A stretch of DNA of 64,000 nt. Source: Brucella grignonensis. Lineage in GTDB: Bacteria > Pseudomonadota > Alphaproteobacteria > Rhizobiales > Rhizobiaceae. The stretch covers positions 62,001 to 126,000 of the forward strand of contig NZ_NNRL01000159.1 in the NCBI RefSeq assembly GCF_002252505.1, given 5' to 3'. The notes below the pieces were generated by a model, which was given only the letters and a program-made list of their open reading frames with translations, was not told the DNA's origin and did not search any database. This document shows positions 1 through 9,258 of this stretch, piece by piece (the stretch's first letter is position 1; the number at the start of each line of letters is the position of its first letter). The position numbers were made by a program, and so were the translations under genes.

Positions 1-1
1 T

Positions 2-2272
2 TCCGAAAACGTCCATGCCGCCATGGCCGACCTGAAGAAAACCATGCCGGAAGGTGTGGATTTCGACATCGTCTATGACACGACGGCGTTTGTGAAAGCC
101 TCTATCGAGTCTGTCATTCACACCCTGCTCGAAGCCATTGTTCTCGTGGTGATCGTCGTCATCATGTTCCTGCAGACATGGCGCGCCTCCATCATTCCAC
201 TGGTTGCCGTTCCCGTTTCCATCGTCGGCACGTTTGCCGTCATGTATGTGTTCGGCTTCTCCATCAATGCGCTCAGCCTCTTCGGCCTCGTGCTTGCCAT
301 CGGCATCGTGGTCGATGACGCCATCGTGGTGGTGGAAAATGTCGAGCGTAACATCGAACAGGGCCTGTCACCGGTCGAGGCAACCTATCGCGCCATGCAG
401 GAAGTGTCCGGGCCGATTATTGCCATCGCGCTGGTGCTGGTTGCGGTCTTCGTGCCGCTTGCCTTCATCACCGGCCTGACCGGTCAGTTCTACCGCCAGT
501 TCGCTCTCACCATCGCGATCTCGACGGTGATCTCCGCCTTCAACTCGCTGACACTTTCACCTGCTCTGGCAGCTCTGCTGCTGCGCGGTCACGATGCGCC
601 GAAGGATCGGCTGACCCGGATCATGGACAAGCTGTTTGGCTGGTTCTTCCGTGGCTTCAACCGTTTCTTTGGTGCCAGCTCAAACGCCTATGGGCGCGGC
701 GTTGGCAGCATTCTCTCGCGCAAGTCACTGGTGATGGGCCTCTATGTCGTGCTGCTCGGCGTCACCTTCGTGCTGTTCCGTGCAGTGCCCGGCGGCTTCG
801 TTCCAGCGCAGGACAAGCAATATCTGATCGGCTTCGCGCAATTGCCGGATGCGGCAACGCTCGACCGTTCGGAAGACGTGATCCGCCGCATGAGCGACAT
901 TGCCCTCAAGCATCCGGGTGTGGCCAATGCCATCGCCTTCCCCGGCCTGTCGATCAATGGTTTCACCAACTCATCGAACTCCGGCATCGTTTTCGTGACG
1001 CTGAAGCCGTTCGAGGAGCGCAAGACGCCGGAACTTTCGGCCAATGCAATCACGGGAGAACTAAACCAGCAGTTCGGTGCCATTCAGGACGCCTTCATTG
1101 CCATGTTCCCGCCACCGCCCGTTCAGGGTCTCGGCACGACAGGCGGTTTCAAGCTCCAGCTTGAGGATCGCAACGGGCTTGGCTTCAAGGCGCTGGACGA
1201 TGCGACCAAGGCGTTTCTCGCCAAGGCCTATCAGACACCCGAGCTGGCTGGTCTCTACTCGAGCTACCAGATCAATGTGCCGCAGCTTTATGCCGATCTT
1301 GATCGCACGAAGGCACGGCAGCTGGGCGTGGCGGTGACCGATGTGTTCGAAACCCTGCAGATTTATCTGGGTTCGCTCTATGTCAACGACTTCAATGCCT
1401 TTGGACGCACCTACAGCGTGCGCATTCAGGCCGATGCTAATTATCGCAGCCATGCCGAGGATATCGGCAAGCTGAAAGTGCGTTCGCAGTCGGGCGAGAT
1501 GATCCCGCTGTCGGCACTTCTGAAGGTGGAGCAGACCGTGGGTGCGGAACGCGCCATCCGTTATAACGGCTTCCTTTCTGCCGATATCAACGGCAACCCG
1601 GCTCCCGGCTTCTCGTCCGGGCAGGCACAGGCTGCCATCGAACGGATCGCAGAAGAAACCTTGCCTCCGGGCATCGCTTACGAGTGGACCGATCTGACCT
1701 ACCAGCAAATTCTCGCCGGCAACTCAGGTTTCCTCGTCTTCCCACTGGCGTTGCTGCTCGTCTATCTGGTTCTGGCCGCGCAATATGAAAGCCTTGCCCT
1801 GCCGCTGTCGATCATCATGATCGTGCCGATGGGGATCATGGCTGCACTCACCGGCGTCTGGCTGACAGGAGGTGACAACAATGTCTTCACCCAGATCGGC
1901 TTGATAGTCCTTGTGGGGCTATCGGCGAAGAACGCGATCCTGATCGTGGAATTCGCCCGCGAGCTGGAGCTGTCCGGACGAAGCGTCGTGCAGGCGGCGG
2001 TCGAGGCAAGCCGGTTGCGTCTGCGCCCGATTCTGATGACCTCGATGGCCTTCATCATGGGCGTGGTGCCTCTGGTGACATCGACAGGTGCGGGCGCTGA
2101 AATGCGCTCGGCCATGGGCATCGCGGTCTTTGCAGGCATGATCGGCGTGACGGCCTTCGGCATCTTCATGACGCCGGTGTTCTATGTGCTGATCCGCAAG
2201 CTCTCCGGCGAACGCCCGTTGAAACATGCAGGCGCCAAGATCGAAGCCCCGCATCTGGCGCCGGGGGAATAA
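2..2272 (+). CDS. RND multidrug efflux permease, 5'-truncated
   Basis: Inner-membrane proton-driven pump subunit of the AcrB/HAE1 family, which works with a periplasmic adaptor and an outer-membrane channel. The frame is open from base 2, so the start lies upstream of the window. About 756 residues remain of a usual 1040-1050, so roughly the first 290 are missing. The TM4 motif GIVVDDAIVVVENVER with the paired Asp of the proton relay is present, as is the TM10 motif GLSAKNAILIVEF with its Lys. The large second periplasmic loop and the last membrane segments are intact. Brucella BepE/BepG are the expected orthologs, but I cannot tell which. The adaptor gene should lie just upstream, outside the window. 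Confidence 0.93.
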   Translation, partial: SENVHAAMADLKKTMPEGVDFDIVYDTTAFVKASIESVIHTLLEAIVLVVIVVIMFLQTWRASIIPLVAVPVSIVGTFAVMYVFGFSINALSLFGLVLAIGIVVDDAIVVVENVERNIEQGLSPVEATYRAMQEVSGPIIAIALVLVAVFVPLAFITGLTGQFYRQFALTIAISTVISAFNSLTLSPALAALLLRGHDAPKDRLTRIMDKLFGWFFRGFNRFFGASSNAYGRGVGSILSRKSLVMGLYVVLLGVTFVLFRAVPGGFVPAQDKQYLIGFAQLPDAATLDRSEDVIRRMSDIALKHPGVANAIAFPGLSINGFTNSSNSGIVFVTLKPFEERKTPELSANAITGELNQQFGAIQDAFIAMFPPPPVQGLGTTGGFKLQLEDRNGLGFKALDDATKAFLAKAYQTPELAGLYSSYQINVPQLYADLDRTKARQLGVAVTDVFETLQIYLGSLYVNDFNAFGRTYSVRIQADANYRSHAEDIGKLKVRSQSGEMIPLSALLKVEQTVGAERAIRYNGFLSADINGNPAPGFSSGQAQAAIERIAEETLPPGIAYEWTDLTYQQILAGNSGFLVFPLALLLVYLVLAAQYESLALPLSIIMIVPMGIMAALTGVWLTGGDNNVFTQIGLIVLVGLSAKNAILIVEFARELELSGRSVVQAAVEASRLRLRPILMTSMAFIMGVVPLVTSTGAGAEMRSAMGIAVFAGMIGVTAFGIFMTPVFYVLIRKLSGERPLKHAGAKIEAPHLAPGE

Positions 2273-2302
2273 CCCCGGCGTCACTCCTTATGTTTCTAAT
2301 CG

Positions 2303-2447
2303 AGCGTCTGAATCGAAAAGCGGCAGGCCGAGGCGAAAATGGTAATTTTCGAGTACCGGAGCGCAGCGTACTTAAAGGTACGTGAGCACCGGAACGGAGG
2401 TAAATTGCCATTTGCAGACCGGCATGGCGACTTTTGGAACAGACGCT
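2303..2447. repeat. Long imperfect palindromic intergenic element
   Basis: A 145-bp imperfect palindrome centred near 2375. The outermost arms AGCGTCT (2303-2309) and AGACGCT (2441-2447) pair exactly. The inner arms around CGTAC/GTACG (2367-2382) also pair. In between, the pairing is interrupted but extensive. Size and form recall the Bru-RS-type repeats of Brucella; that family name is from memory and not verified. Confidence 0.65.
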
Positions 2448-2448
2448 G

Positions 2449-2470
2449 AGGGCCGGGGCAATCCGGCCCT
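2449..2470 (+). terminator. Hairpin terminator after the RND gene
   Basis: AGGGCCGG and CCGGCCCT form a perfect 8-bp stem with a 6-nt loop. Only a weak T-rich tail follows. It lies about 180 bp past the RND stop and is a plausible rho-independent terminator for the rightward efflux transcript. Confidence 0.5.
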
Positions 2471-2577
2471 TCCTTCATGCAAATTGTGGACTGGCATCCG
2501 CCGTCGCCCCCAGATCTATCCGTCGATAGATCAAACTTTCTCAACTGCCGGTACATTCGAGGAGGAGCGTTTGCACC

Positions 2578-3474
2578 TCAGCTGGCCTGGACGGCGCGTA
2601 CCCGCACTGCCCTCTTTTCCCACGCGACAAGCACAAGGCTGGAGCAAACAATCAACACCGCACCGAATGCGACGTTTGAGGCCGGAACTTCTGCCCAAAT
2701 CGCATAACCATAGAGGAATGCCCAGATAAGCCCGGTGAATTCGGTTGGTGCGAGTGCCGAGGCTGGTGCATGGCGGAAACCTTCGTAAAGAAGATACTGC
2801 CCGACCGTTGCAACAAGACCAAGGCCAATCATCAGGATCCACGCTGATGTGTCGGGTGTCTTCCAGACCCATGGGAAGGAAACCGCGCAAGCGATACCAA
2901 ACAGCAGGCTCGTTGCCCACATCTGAGTCAAAGTTGTTTCGGTTCTACTGACAAGACGGATCAGGATCGTGCTCAAAGCCCAACAGAAACCAGCAACCAC
3001 ACACATTGCAGCAGGTATAAGATTTGGTGAATGAGTCGGGTTGGCGGCAATCAGTACGCCTACAAAACCACCCATACACGCGACCCAGCGCCCAACTCCG
3101 ATCTTCTCCTTGAGAATGAAGATCGACAGAAACATCACCATGATCGGCGCTGAGAAGTAGAGCGTCGTCAATTCGGCGAGGCCGAGATGGCGAGCCGCGT
3201 TATAAAAAAGCAGCCAGGCAAACAGCATCAAACCGGCCCGCAGGACGAGCGTATTGCGATATTTGCTTTTAAAGACGGAAGGGTGGCCGAAACGCCAGGC
3301 CAGCCCACCAGTAATGAGGACAATGACGAGGCTTCGCATGAAAAGAATTTGCGGAACCGCATAATCGGCAACCAGCCATTTGACGATGGCATCTTGCAGA
3401 GCGAAGCAGGCATAACCTGCGGAGGCGAGTGCAATCCCGAAGATCGGCTTCGACTCAGCGTTTCCAGAATTCAT
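2578..3474 (-). CDS. DMT-family (EamA) transporter
   Basis: A 298-residue integral membrane protein with the ten-helix, two-EamA-repeat layout of the drug/metabolite transporter superfamily. The N-terminal repeat begins near FGIALASAGYACFALQDAIVKWL. The second begins after a short loop at about residue 155 (GFCWALSTILIRLVSR). It probably exports a small metabolite; the substrate cannot be read from sequence. It lies alone on the minus strand, and a second EamA gene (3855-4772, plus strand) follows after a repeat-filled spacer. The two are paralogs sharing residues such as FALxDAxxKWLVA near the N terminus. Confidence 0.85.
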   Translation of the reverse strand: MNSGNAESKPIFGIALASAGYACFALQDAIVKWLVADYAVPQILFMRSLVIVLITGGLAWRFGHPSVFKSKYRNTLVLRAGLMLFAWLLFYNAARHLGLAELTTLYFSAPIMVMFLSIFILKEKIGVGRWVACMGGFVGVLIAANPTHSPNLIPAAMCVVAGFCWALSTILIRLVSRTETTLTQMWATSLLFGIACAVSFPWVWKTPDTSAWILMIGLGLVATVGQYLLYEGFRHAPASALAPTEFTGLIWAFLYGYAIWAEVPASNVAFGAVLIVCSSLVLVAWEKRAVRVRAVQAS

Positions 3475-3620
3475 GATGACCTCACAATGAAGCGAAGCCG
3501 CTATAGCTCACGACGAACCACTTGAGAAGGCATGTTCTGAGGTGCGTAAAGCACCTAAAGCATGTCGCAGCTAAATGGATTCATTTAGCGTTCGCGAACA
3601 TGCGACCACTTCATAAATAT

Positions 3621-3706
3621 AGAGCGGGCGCACTGGCGCTCTAAATATTTGTTTTAACGCGCATCTTTGTCCGAAAACCGTTTCACACTTTTCGGGATGC
3701 GCTCTA
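3621..3706. repeat. Dispersed palindromic intergenic element, copy 1
   Basis: The core reads ACGCGCATCTTTGTCCGAA, then CCGTTTCACAC, then TTTTCGGGATGCGCTCTA, with AGAGCG-type ends. Related copies lie at about 4770, 5954, 22354, 29225, 30216, 32741 and 51387. This copy sits in the 380-bp spacer between two divergent EamA genes. I see nothing else clear in that spacer besides short palindromic fragments at 3540-3610. Confidence 0.75.
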
Positions 3707-3854
3707 AGCGCGACACGCTCTAACATCTTGCAAAGGCATAACGCGAGGAGTAAGCAGCTCTCATTCAAACATGCAGCGAGATTATCCGGCAAACTTCAGT
3801 AATGGATTTGCGCGCGAGAACGCGTTGAACCAGTGGTCGGAGCACCCCTAAATC

Positions 3855-4772
3855 ATGAATAAGAAAGCGGCTTTGGCCGTGGGCGGCAACGCAGTATTGG
3901 CTGGCATTCTTTTGATGCTGCTCGGCGATTTCATGTTCGCTTTGAACGACGCCATGGGCAAATGGCTTGTGGCCAGCTTTTCGGTCGGTCAAGTTTTGTT
4001 GATCCGCTCATTCGGCGCATTTTTTGTGCTCGGTCCAATGTTGTCGCGACAACCAGCCAGCGCATTGTTTCAGATCGAAAAGCCCTCGCTGCAACTGGCT
4101 CGGGTCGTTCTGGCAACAGCTGACACCGGCCTGTTCTACGCGGCAGTTACATTCCTTCCCCTGGCCGACGTTATGACCTTCTATATGGCCGGACCGATCT
4201 ATGTAGCGGCACTCTCCCATTTCCTGCTCGGTGAACGTATCGGCTGGCGACGCTGGCTTGCAGTCTTCATTGGCTTCATCGGCGTCATCATTGCATTGCG
4301 CCCGTCTTCGGCGATGCTCTCATGGCCATCAGTGTTCGGACTTTTGGGCAGTATTTCTTTCGCTATGACGCTTGTGCTTGGCCGTGTGCTGCGTTCGACA
4401 CCGGATGCAACGCTGGTCACGTGGCAGACTCTGGGCTGTCTCGTCGTTGGCGCTGTCCTCAGCATTGGACATTGGACGCCCTTTACCACAGGCGAATTGC
4501 TGGCATTGCTCCTGCTTGGTATCGTGGCCTGCCTTGCACATCTGCTAATTACCCGCGCACTCAAGCTCGCCCCCGCATCTGTATTAGCACCGTTGCAATA
4601 TACGCTGTTGCTTTGGGCGATCATTTTCGGATGGATGTTCTTCAACGACTTACCTGATCAGCAAACCCTCTTTGGAGCAGCCATCATCGTGCTGGCCGGA
4701 CTGTTCATCTTCCACAGAGACAAGGTCAAAAAGGTCACGCCGCTGGTGCCAAATGATGCGAGCCACGGTTAA
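3855..4772 (+). CDS. DMT-family (EamA) transporter
   Basis: A 305-residue membrane protein with two EamA repeats and about ten hydrophobic segments, ending in a basic cytoplasmic tail (FHRDKVKKVTPLVP). It is a paralog of the minus-strand EamA gene at 2578-3474, with which it shares the motif LNDAMGKWLVASFSVGQVLLIRS near residue 28. It is likely a small-molecule exporter of unknown substrate. Its TAA stop is the first part of a dispersed palindromic element (4770-4873). Confidence 0.85.
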   Translation: MNKKAALAVGGNAVLAGILLMLLGDFMFALNDAMGKWLVASFSVGQVLLIRSFGAFFVLGPMLSRQPASALFQIEKPSLQLARVVLATADTGLFYAAVTFLPLADVMTFYMAGPIYVAALSHFLLGERIGWRRWLAVFIGFIGVIIALRPSSAMLSWPSVFGLLGSISFAMTLVLGRVLRSTPDATLVTWQTLGCLVVGAVLSIGHWTPFTTGELLALLLLGIVACLAHLLITRALKLAPASVLAPLQYTLLLWAIIFGWMFFNDLPDQQTLFGAAIIVLAGLFIFHRDKVKKVTPLVPNDASHG

Positions 4773-4873
4773 AGCATTTCCAGCAAAAGCGCGAAGCGAT
4801 TTTGCGTAGGATAATGCGTAAAAACAAATATTTACAGCGGCTCTAACGATTCAGTCTTAACTGGAACCGCTGT
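4770..4873. repeat. Dispersed palindromic intergenic element, copy 2 (divergent)
   Basis: Starts with TAAAGCATTTCC at the EamA stop codon and carries the variant core TGCGTAAAAACAAATATTTA. It ends in a short hairpin around ACAGCGG...CCGCTGT. More diverged than the other copies but the same modular plan. Confidence 0.5.
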
Positions 4874-4888
4874 AAGTAGACCCACCTG

Positions 4889-5935
4889 TCAATTCGCGGC
4901 CGTATCGACCCGAACCACGACAGACATGCCGGGTGCCAGCAGGTCAGCATCCGACTGGCCGTCATCAATGGCTATGCGTACTGACAGTCGCTGGGTAATC
5001 TTGGTGAAATTGCCGGTTGCGTTATCGGATTTGATAACGCTGAATTCCGAACCCGCTGCTGGCGCAAATGCCTCCAAGTGGCCCTTTAGTTCAGCATGAC
5101 GCAGCGCATCGACTGTGAAGGTCACAGGTTGACCAACCTTCATGCCGTAAAGCTGGGTTTCCTTGAAGTTTGCAATAACCCACTTGGTGATAGGCACGAC
5201 CGACACAAGCTGTGTACCCGCCGTCACATACTGTCCAAGACGGACGCCAACTTCACCCAGCTTGCCGTCACGCGGGGCAATAATCCTGGTGTTCTGGAGA
5301 TCAATCTTCGCCAGCTCTACCGTAGCTTCCGCACTGGCGATATCCGCATTGAGGCTCTCACGATTAACAATTATGGACTGAAGGTCTTGCTTCGCGACAG
5401 CAAGAGCAGCCTCAGTTTCAGCAACTGTTGCCTGCGCCTGAAGCAACGTGCCATGCGCAGTATCGGCCGAACTTTGTGTCGTTACACCACGGGGCAGCAA
5501 GGCTTCAACGCGCTTTGCATTGGCCTGTGCAACTTCCAAGGCAGCGTTAGCGCCTGAAATCTGTGCCTGCCGCGACTGGATTGTCGCTTCTGCAGAACGC
5601 TGACTCTGCTGTGAATTGGCAAGGGCTGCTTTCTTCGTCGCGAGCGATGCCTCTGCCTGATCGAGCTTCTGCTGATAGCTTCGGTTGTCGATCTCAAACA
5701 GAGGCTGCCCCTGCTTCACGACCTCATAGTCGTTCACATCGACCTTGGTAACATAGCCTGCGACTTGCGGGCTGATGACTGTGACCTGTCCACGAACATA
5801 GGCATTATCCGTCGTCTCAACGCTGCGCTTGAATGGCGGCAATTGCCACGCCCAAAGAACCATCAAAACGCCAGCAAGACCGATGATGAGAGCTGAGCCG
5901 CCGCGAATATATTGTTTTCCAACTGACATGTTCAA
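4889..5935 (-). CDS. HlyD/EmrA-type membrane fusion protein
   Basis: A 348-residue periplasmic adaptor for a drug efflux pump. Near residues 12-30 there is one membrane anchor (GSALIIGLAGVLMVLWAW). The barrel-sandwich half-motif follows (AYVRGQVTVISPQVAGYVTKV, residues 46-66), then a long Ala/Gln-rich coiled-coil hairpin (about 85-200). The second lipoyl half follows (TRIIAPRDGKLGEVGVRLGQYV). The C-terminal beta-barrel domain closes the protein. It is the last gene of the marR - MFS - adaptor operon. The gap to the MFS gene is 118 bp and is filled by a palindromic element. Confidence 0.92.
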   Translation of the reverse strand: MNMSVGKQYIRGGSALIIGLAGVLMVLWAWQLPPFKRSVETTDNAYVRGQVTVISPQVAGYVTKVDVNDYEVVKQGQPLFEIDNRSYQQKLDQAEASLATKKAALANSQQSQRSAEATIQSRQAQISGANAALEVAQANAKRVEALLPRGVTTQSSADTAHGTLLQAQATVAETEAALAVAKQDLQSIIVNRESLNADIASAEATVELAKIDLQNTRIIAPRDGKLGEVGVRLGQYVTAGTQLVSVVPITKWVIANFKETQLYGMKVGQPVTFTVDALRHAELKGHLEAFAPAAGSEFSVIKSDNATGNFTKITQRLSVRIAIDDGQSDADLLAPGMSVVVRVDTAAN

Positions 5936-5953
5936 ACACTCGTGGATTAAGTT

Positions 5954-6057
5954 AGAGCATTTCTGAATTAAGTTGAATCATGAGAAATGCTCTATCTTTT
6001 GCTTTTACGCACATCTTGTTCCGAAAACCGGTTCCCACTTTTCGGGATGTGCTCTAA
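5954..6057. repeat. Dispersed palindromic intergenic element, copy 3
   Basis: Begins with a perfect hairpin, AGAGCATTTCT (5954-5964) against AGAAATGCTCT (5983-5993). It then carries the core ACGCACATCTTGTTCCGAA...TTTTCGGGATGTGCTCTAA. Its terminal CTA provides the TAG stop of the MFS gene (6054-6056). It separates the MFS and adaptor genes of one operon and so could form RNA structure within that transcript. Confidence 0.75.
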
Positions 6058-7688
6058 CTTGCCGTCACTTCTGGATGGTGGCGGATTTGCATATTTTCAA
6101 AAAACCGATAGGCCATCAGACATCCGAGCGAGACAACCGCAATGACTGAAATCGCTAGAAATGCATCGTTGTAGGAAAGCACTGTTGCCTCGCGTGTGAC
6201 CCGCTGCCCCAGCAGGACCAACCCTTCGGCCTTGGTCAGTCCCTGGTCGGCGAGAACCTTTGAATAGCTGCCTGAAAGCGCCTGAACGCGTTGCGCGACG
6301 ACCGGATTGGACATTACAAGCTGTTCGACCAAGTGCGCCGAATGATACTTCTCGCGGATCGAAATGAACGTACTGAACACTGCCGAGCCGATCAGTCCCC
6401 CAATGTTCTGCGTAAACAGGAAGATGACGATGAAGCTCGTCATGAATGTTGGTCCTTGTTTCATCGCTTTCGTGATACCGGCAAGCATAGCGGGAGGCAA
6501 AAACAAGGCGCCGCCAAAGGCAATCAATGCCTGACTGAGATAGGCGTCGTGTGGACGTGTCAGATTGGTCGCATGACTATCCATGAACGCACCCACAGCG
6601 ATGAAAACCAGTGCCAGTCCGAAGATGGTCGTGACACGGTCGATATTCATCCACATGCCACAGAACACGCCTCCCGCAAGTGAGGCGGCGAGGATGATGA
6701 GATAAAGCCCCTGACTTTGCCCATCCTGTAAGCCAAAAGCCTGAAACAATCCCACCGCACCTGTTGTCTGTTCAGCAAGCACAATGCGGAAGACAAACAG
6801 GATTAGCGTAAAACGCAGAATTTCCGGTGAAAATAGCCAATGGAGATTCATCAGCGGCTGTTCGCGGTTAATTTCAATTGCGGCAGCGCAAGCAAGTGCA
6901 GCGATGGAGATGGCGAGACAAACGCCGATCCATGGCGCTTCGAACCACCAATAATTTTTGCCCTGAACAAGAAGGACGGCCAGAAGGCCGAAGCCGATGG
7001 CGATCAATCCGTAGGCAACAAAATCCAGCCAATGCAGAACTTTGGCACGTGGAACCTGTGTCATCGGCAACACGTACACAACAGCAAAGGCGGCAAGTGA
7101 GAGACCGATTTCCACCATATATAGCTGCTGCCATTGCCCGATATCAAACAGCATTGGTGAAATCACGCGCGCGAATGGCCCAGCCGCCGCTGAACATGTG
7201 AGTGCGAGGCTTAGGCCCCAAGTCATCTTCTTTGCAGGCGGAAAAGCTTCCAGCATATAGAGAAAGCCGATGGTCGAGACGGGCGCAGCGGCAGCACCGG
7301 CTATGAAACGGATCGGAATGGCCGACCAGATATCATAGACCAGCAAATGCAGTAACGACGACACGAGAAAGACTGCGATAGCAATTTCTGCAAAGCGACG
7401 AAGCCCAAATTGCGTGCGTATCTTGACCAGCAAAATAGTGAGACTTGCATAAGGCGCCATATAGGCCGCGATAAGCCATGAGGTTTCTGTCAGTGTTGCG
7501 CCAAGCGAACCTTGAATCTGCTGCGTATTGGCCGAGATGAAATACATGCTGAGGCCGCGCGTCGACCACATGAGGACGGACGCCGCGATATAAATTGCAG
7601 ACATATAGACCGGCATATGCGGAACCGCAGGCGTAGGAGCCTGCTGTTGGCTCGGCACTATCGGTTTATCGTCCCCTCTCTCAGACAT
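6054..7688 (-). CDS. MFS drug:H+ antiporter, EmrB-like (DHA2 family)
   Basis: A 544-residue membrane protein with about 14 hydrophobic segments, typical of DHA2 drug exporters. It starts with a 25-residue polar tail rich in Pro and Gln. The motif SLGATLTETSWLIAAYMAPYA near residue 40 is the usual TM1/TM2 region. It lies between its MarR-type regulator (6-bp gap) and the EmrA-like adaptor, so the three encode a tripartite efflux system with a repressor. The stop codon falls in a palindromic repeat. Confidence 0.9.
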   Translation of the reverse strand: MSERGDDKPIVPSQQQAPTPAVPHMPVYMSAIYIAASVLMWSTRGLSMYFISANTQQIQGSLGATLTETSWLIAAYMAPYASLTILLVKIRTQFGLRRFAEIAIAVFLVSSLLHLLVYDIWSAIPIRFIAGAAAAPVSTIGFLYMLEAFPPAKKMTWGLSLALTCSAAAGPFARVISPMLFDIGQWQQLYMVEIGLSLAAFAVVYVLPMTQVPRAKVLHWLDFVAYGLIAIGFGLLAVLLVQGKNYWWFEAPWIGVCLAISIAALACAAAIEINREQPLMNLHWLFSPEILRFTLILFVFRIVLAEQTTGAVGLFQAFGLQDGQSQGLYLIILAASLAGGVFCGMWMNIDRVTTIFGLALVFIAVGAFMDSHATNLTRPHDAYLSQALIAFGGALFLPPAMLAGITKAMKQGPTFMTSFIVIFLFTQNIGGLIGSAVFSTFISIREKYHSAHLVEQLVMSNPVVAQRVQALSGSYSKVLADQGLTKAEGLVLLGQRVTREATVLSYNDAFLAISVIAVVSLGCLMAYRFFENMQIRHHPEVTAS

Positions 7689-7694
7689 AGCACA

Positions 7695-8153
7695 TCACCT
7701 GTCTTTATCAGTGAGTGCCGTTTCAACGGTCTGGTTGATTTCATGAAAGACAGCGAGCGCTGTTTCGAGCGCCTGCGGGTCGATCCTCTGCAGTAATTCT
7801 GCACGGATGGCTTGCGTGATGGCCTTAAGCTGCTTGACCTGCGCCTGCGCTTCGTCCGTGAGCTCAATGCGCTTGGCGCGCCGATCCCCTTCTACAGCAG
7901 CACGATAGATAAGCCCCTGCTTTTCCAAACCGTCGAGAAGCCGTACCACTGATGGATGCTCTATTTCGAGCGCATCTGCCAGTTCACGTTGGTTCCAATC
8001 TCTTTGTTCCGCAAGAAGCAGAAGCACGCGGGCTCGCGCAAGTGTCAGCCCCCGCTCGCGAACACGGGAGTCGAAAAGATTGCGCATTTTTCGGGCCGCG
8101 GTGGAAAGACCCATCGTGAATGCGGCTTCGAGTTCTTGCTTGGTTTGAGACAT
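7695..8153 (-). CDS. MarR-family transcriptional regulator
   Basis: A 152-residue winged-helix regulator, probably the repressor of the efflux operon it heads. The HTH is ARVLLLLAEQRDWNQRELADALEIEHPSVVRLLDGLEKQGLI (about residues 40-82), followed by the wing EGDRRAKRIELT. The open frame runs on upstream to 8801, but the homology begins at MSQTKQELEAAF. I therefore place the start at 8153. The palindromic TAGCTA pair (8158-8182) directly upstream is a likely autoregulatory operator. Confidence 0.93.
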   Translation of the reverse strand: MSQTKQELEAAFTMGLSTAARKMRNLFDSRVRERGLTLARARVLLLLAEQRDWNQRELADALEIEHPSVVRLLDGLEKQGLIYRAAVEGDRRAKRIELTDEAQAQVKQLKAITQAIRAELLQRIDPQALETALAVFHEINQTVETALTDKDR

Positions 8154-8157
8154 TGTA

Positions 8158-8182
8158 TAGCTATCTATAATATGAGTAGCTA
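8158..8182. promoter_or_regulatory. Probable MarR operator
   Basis: Two self-complementary TAGCTA hexamers (8158-8163 and 8177-8182) lie 13 bp apart, so their centres are 19 bp apart, in AT-rich DNA right before the marR start codon. The position suits autorepression. Assignment is by position and symmetry only. Confidence 0.45.
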
Positions 8183-8354
8183 CATATATAGTACGCAATC
8201 GGGTAGCAATCAATATTGTTCTAATGCTCCTACTGCTAATGAAAACGTAACCCGTCAAAATGAATATTTTTCCCGAACTGCGGGAATAAAATCGGCTTTC
8301 CGATTGTCTTACGTCATATCGCATGTCGCGATTGGAATCCGTATGAGGCAAACC

Positions 8355-8735
8355 ATGAAAACCGCAACTTTTATGTCTGTTCTGACAATTGCAACGGTAG
8401 CGGCATCTTCCGTGCTGGCAGCACCCGCAGTCAAGGCAATGGACACCTCCAAAGGTCAGGTTCTGGCTGGTGCAAAAGACATGACGCTCTACACTTTTGA
8501 CAAAGACAGCAAAGGCATGTCCAACTGCTACGATACTTGTGCAACCAACTGGCCACCTTTTATGGCGGCAAAGGGTGCCAAGGCTTCTGGCGCATATACG
8601 CTTGCAAAGCGCAAGGATGGTAGCGAGCAATGGGCAAAAGACGGAATGCCACTTTACTACTTCGTGAAGGACAAGAAGGCTGGCGATGTGACCGGAGACG
8701 GCGTTAATGGAGTCTGGCACGCCGCAAAGCCATGA
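8355..8735 (+). CDS. Secreted repeat protein (COG4315-like)
   Basis: A 126-residue exported protein. It has a clear signal peptide (MKTATFMSVLTIATVAASSVLA, cleavage near residue 22). The body matches the secreted-repeat family of unknown function, with the phrases LYTFDKDSKGMSNCYDTCATNWPPF and PLYYFVKDKKAGDVTGDGVNGVWH. The paired Cys (CYDTC) is conserved in the family as I recall it. The ATG at 8355 has GAGG six bases upstream, so I prefer it to 8343. It directly precedes an ECF sigma gene and may be part of that regulon. Confidence 0.85.
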   Translation: MKTATFMSVLTIATVAASSVLAAPAVKAMDTSKGQVLAGAKDMTLYTFDKDSKGMSNCYDTCATNWPPFMAAKGAKASGAYTLAKRKDGSEQWAKDGMPLYYFVKDKKAGDVTGDGVNGVWHAAKP

Positions 8736-8742
8736 GGCAGAC

Positions 8743-9258
8743 GTGAGCCGCCCTGCCCCCGACAGTTTTGAGGGCCAGCTTCTGGCCCTCCTGCCGATCA
8801 TGCGGCGCTATTCGCGCAGCCTTGCGAAATCGGACGCCGAAGGCGAGGATTTGCTGCAGGACTGCGTGACCAAAGCGCTATCCCGGCGCGGCCAATGGCG
8901 TGGCCTCAACCTGCGTGGGTGGATACTCACGATTATGACCAACCTTTATCGCAACAGCTACAATAGCAAAGCGCGCACCCGTTACGAAACGCTGGATGCC
9001 GCCGAGAATATAAGTACGACCACTGCAGAAAACGATCCATTCCAGTTGCAGCAGCTTGAAGAGGCCATCAATAGCCTGCCAGAAGATAACCGCGCGGTCC
9101 TGATGCTGATTGTTGTTGAGGGATACAGCTATGGCGAGGCAGCGGAAATACTTCAAATCCCCGTTGGAACCGTCATGTCACGCTTGTCACGTGCCCGGCA
9201 GCGCCTTGGGGAACACATGAACGGCACGAATGTGGTAACGCTTCGGAGAAACAAATGA
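8743..9258 (+). CDS. ECF-type RNA polymerase sigma factor
   Basis: A sigma-70-like factor of about 171 residues. Region 2 reads LLPIMRRYSRSLAKSDAEGEDLLQDCVTKAL. Region 4 reads LPEDNRAVLMLIVVEGYSYGEAAEILQIPVGTVMSRLSRARQRL. The GTG at 8743 has GAGG five bases upstream. An ATG at 8707 would add 12 residues but overlaps the previous gene by 29 bp, so it is the second choice. The next gene overlaps by ATGA and encodes its probable anti-sigma factor. The target regulon is unknown; the photolyase downstream and the secreted repeat protein upstream are candidates. Confidence 0.9.
   Translation: MSRPAPDSFEGQLLALLPIMRRYSRSLAKSDAEGEDLLQDCVTKALSRRGQWRGLNLRGWILTIMTNLYRNSYNSKARTRYETLDAAENISTTTAENDPFQLQQLEEAINSLPEDNRAVLMLIVVEGYSYGEAAEILQIPVGTVMSRLSRARQRLGEHMNGTNVVTLRRNK

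Noticed and set aside
8154..8801. N-terminal extension of the MarR protein by 216 residues
   Set aside because: It is antisense to the secreted repeat gene and lacks homology; MarR proteins start at about residue 1 of MSQTKQELEAAF.
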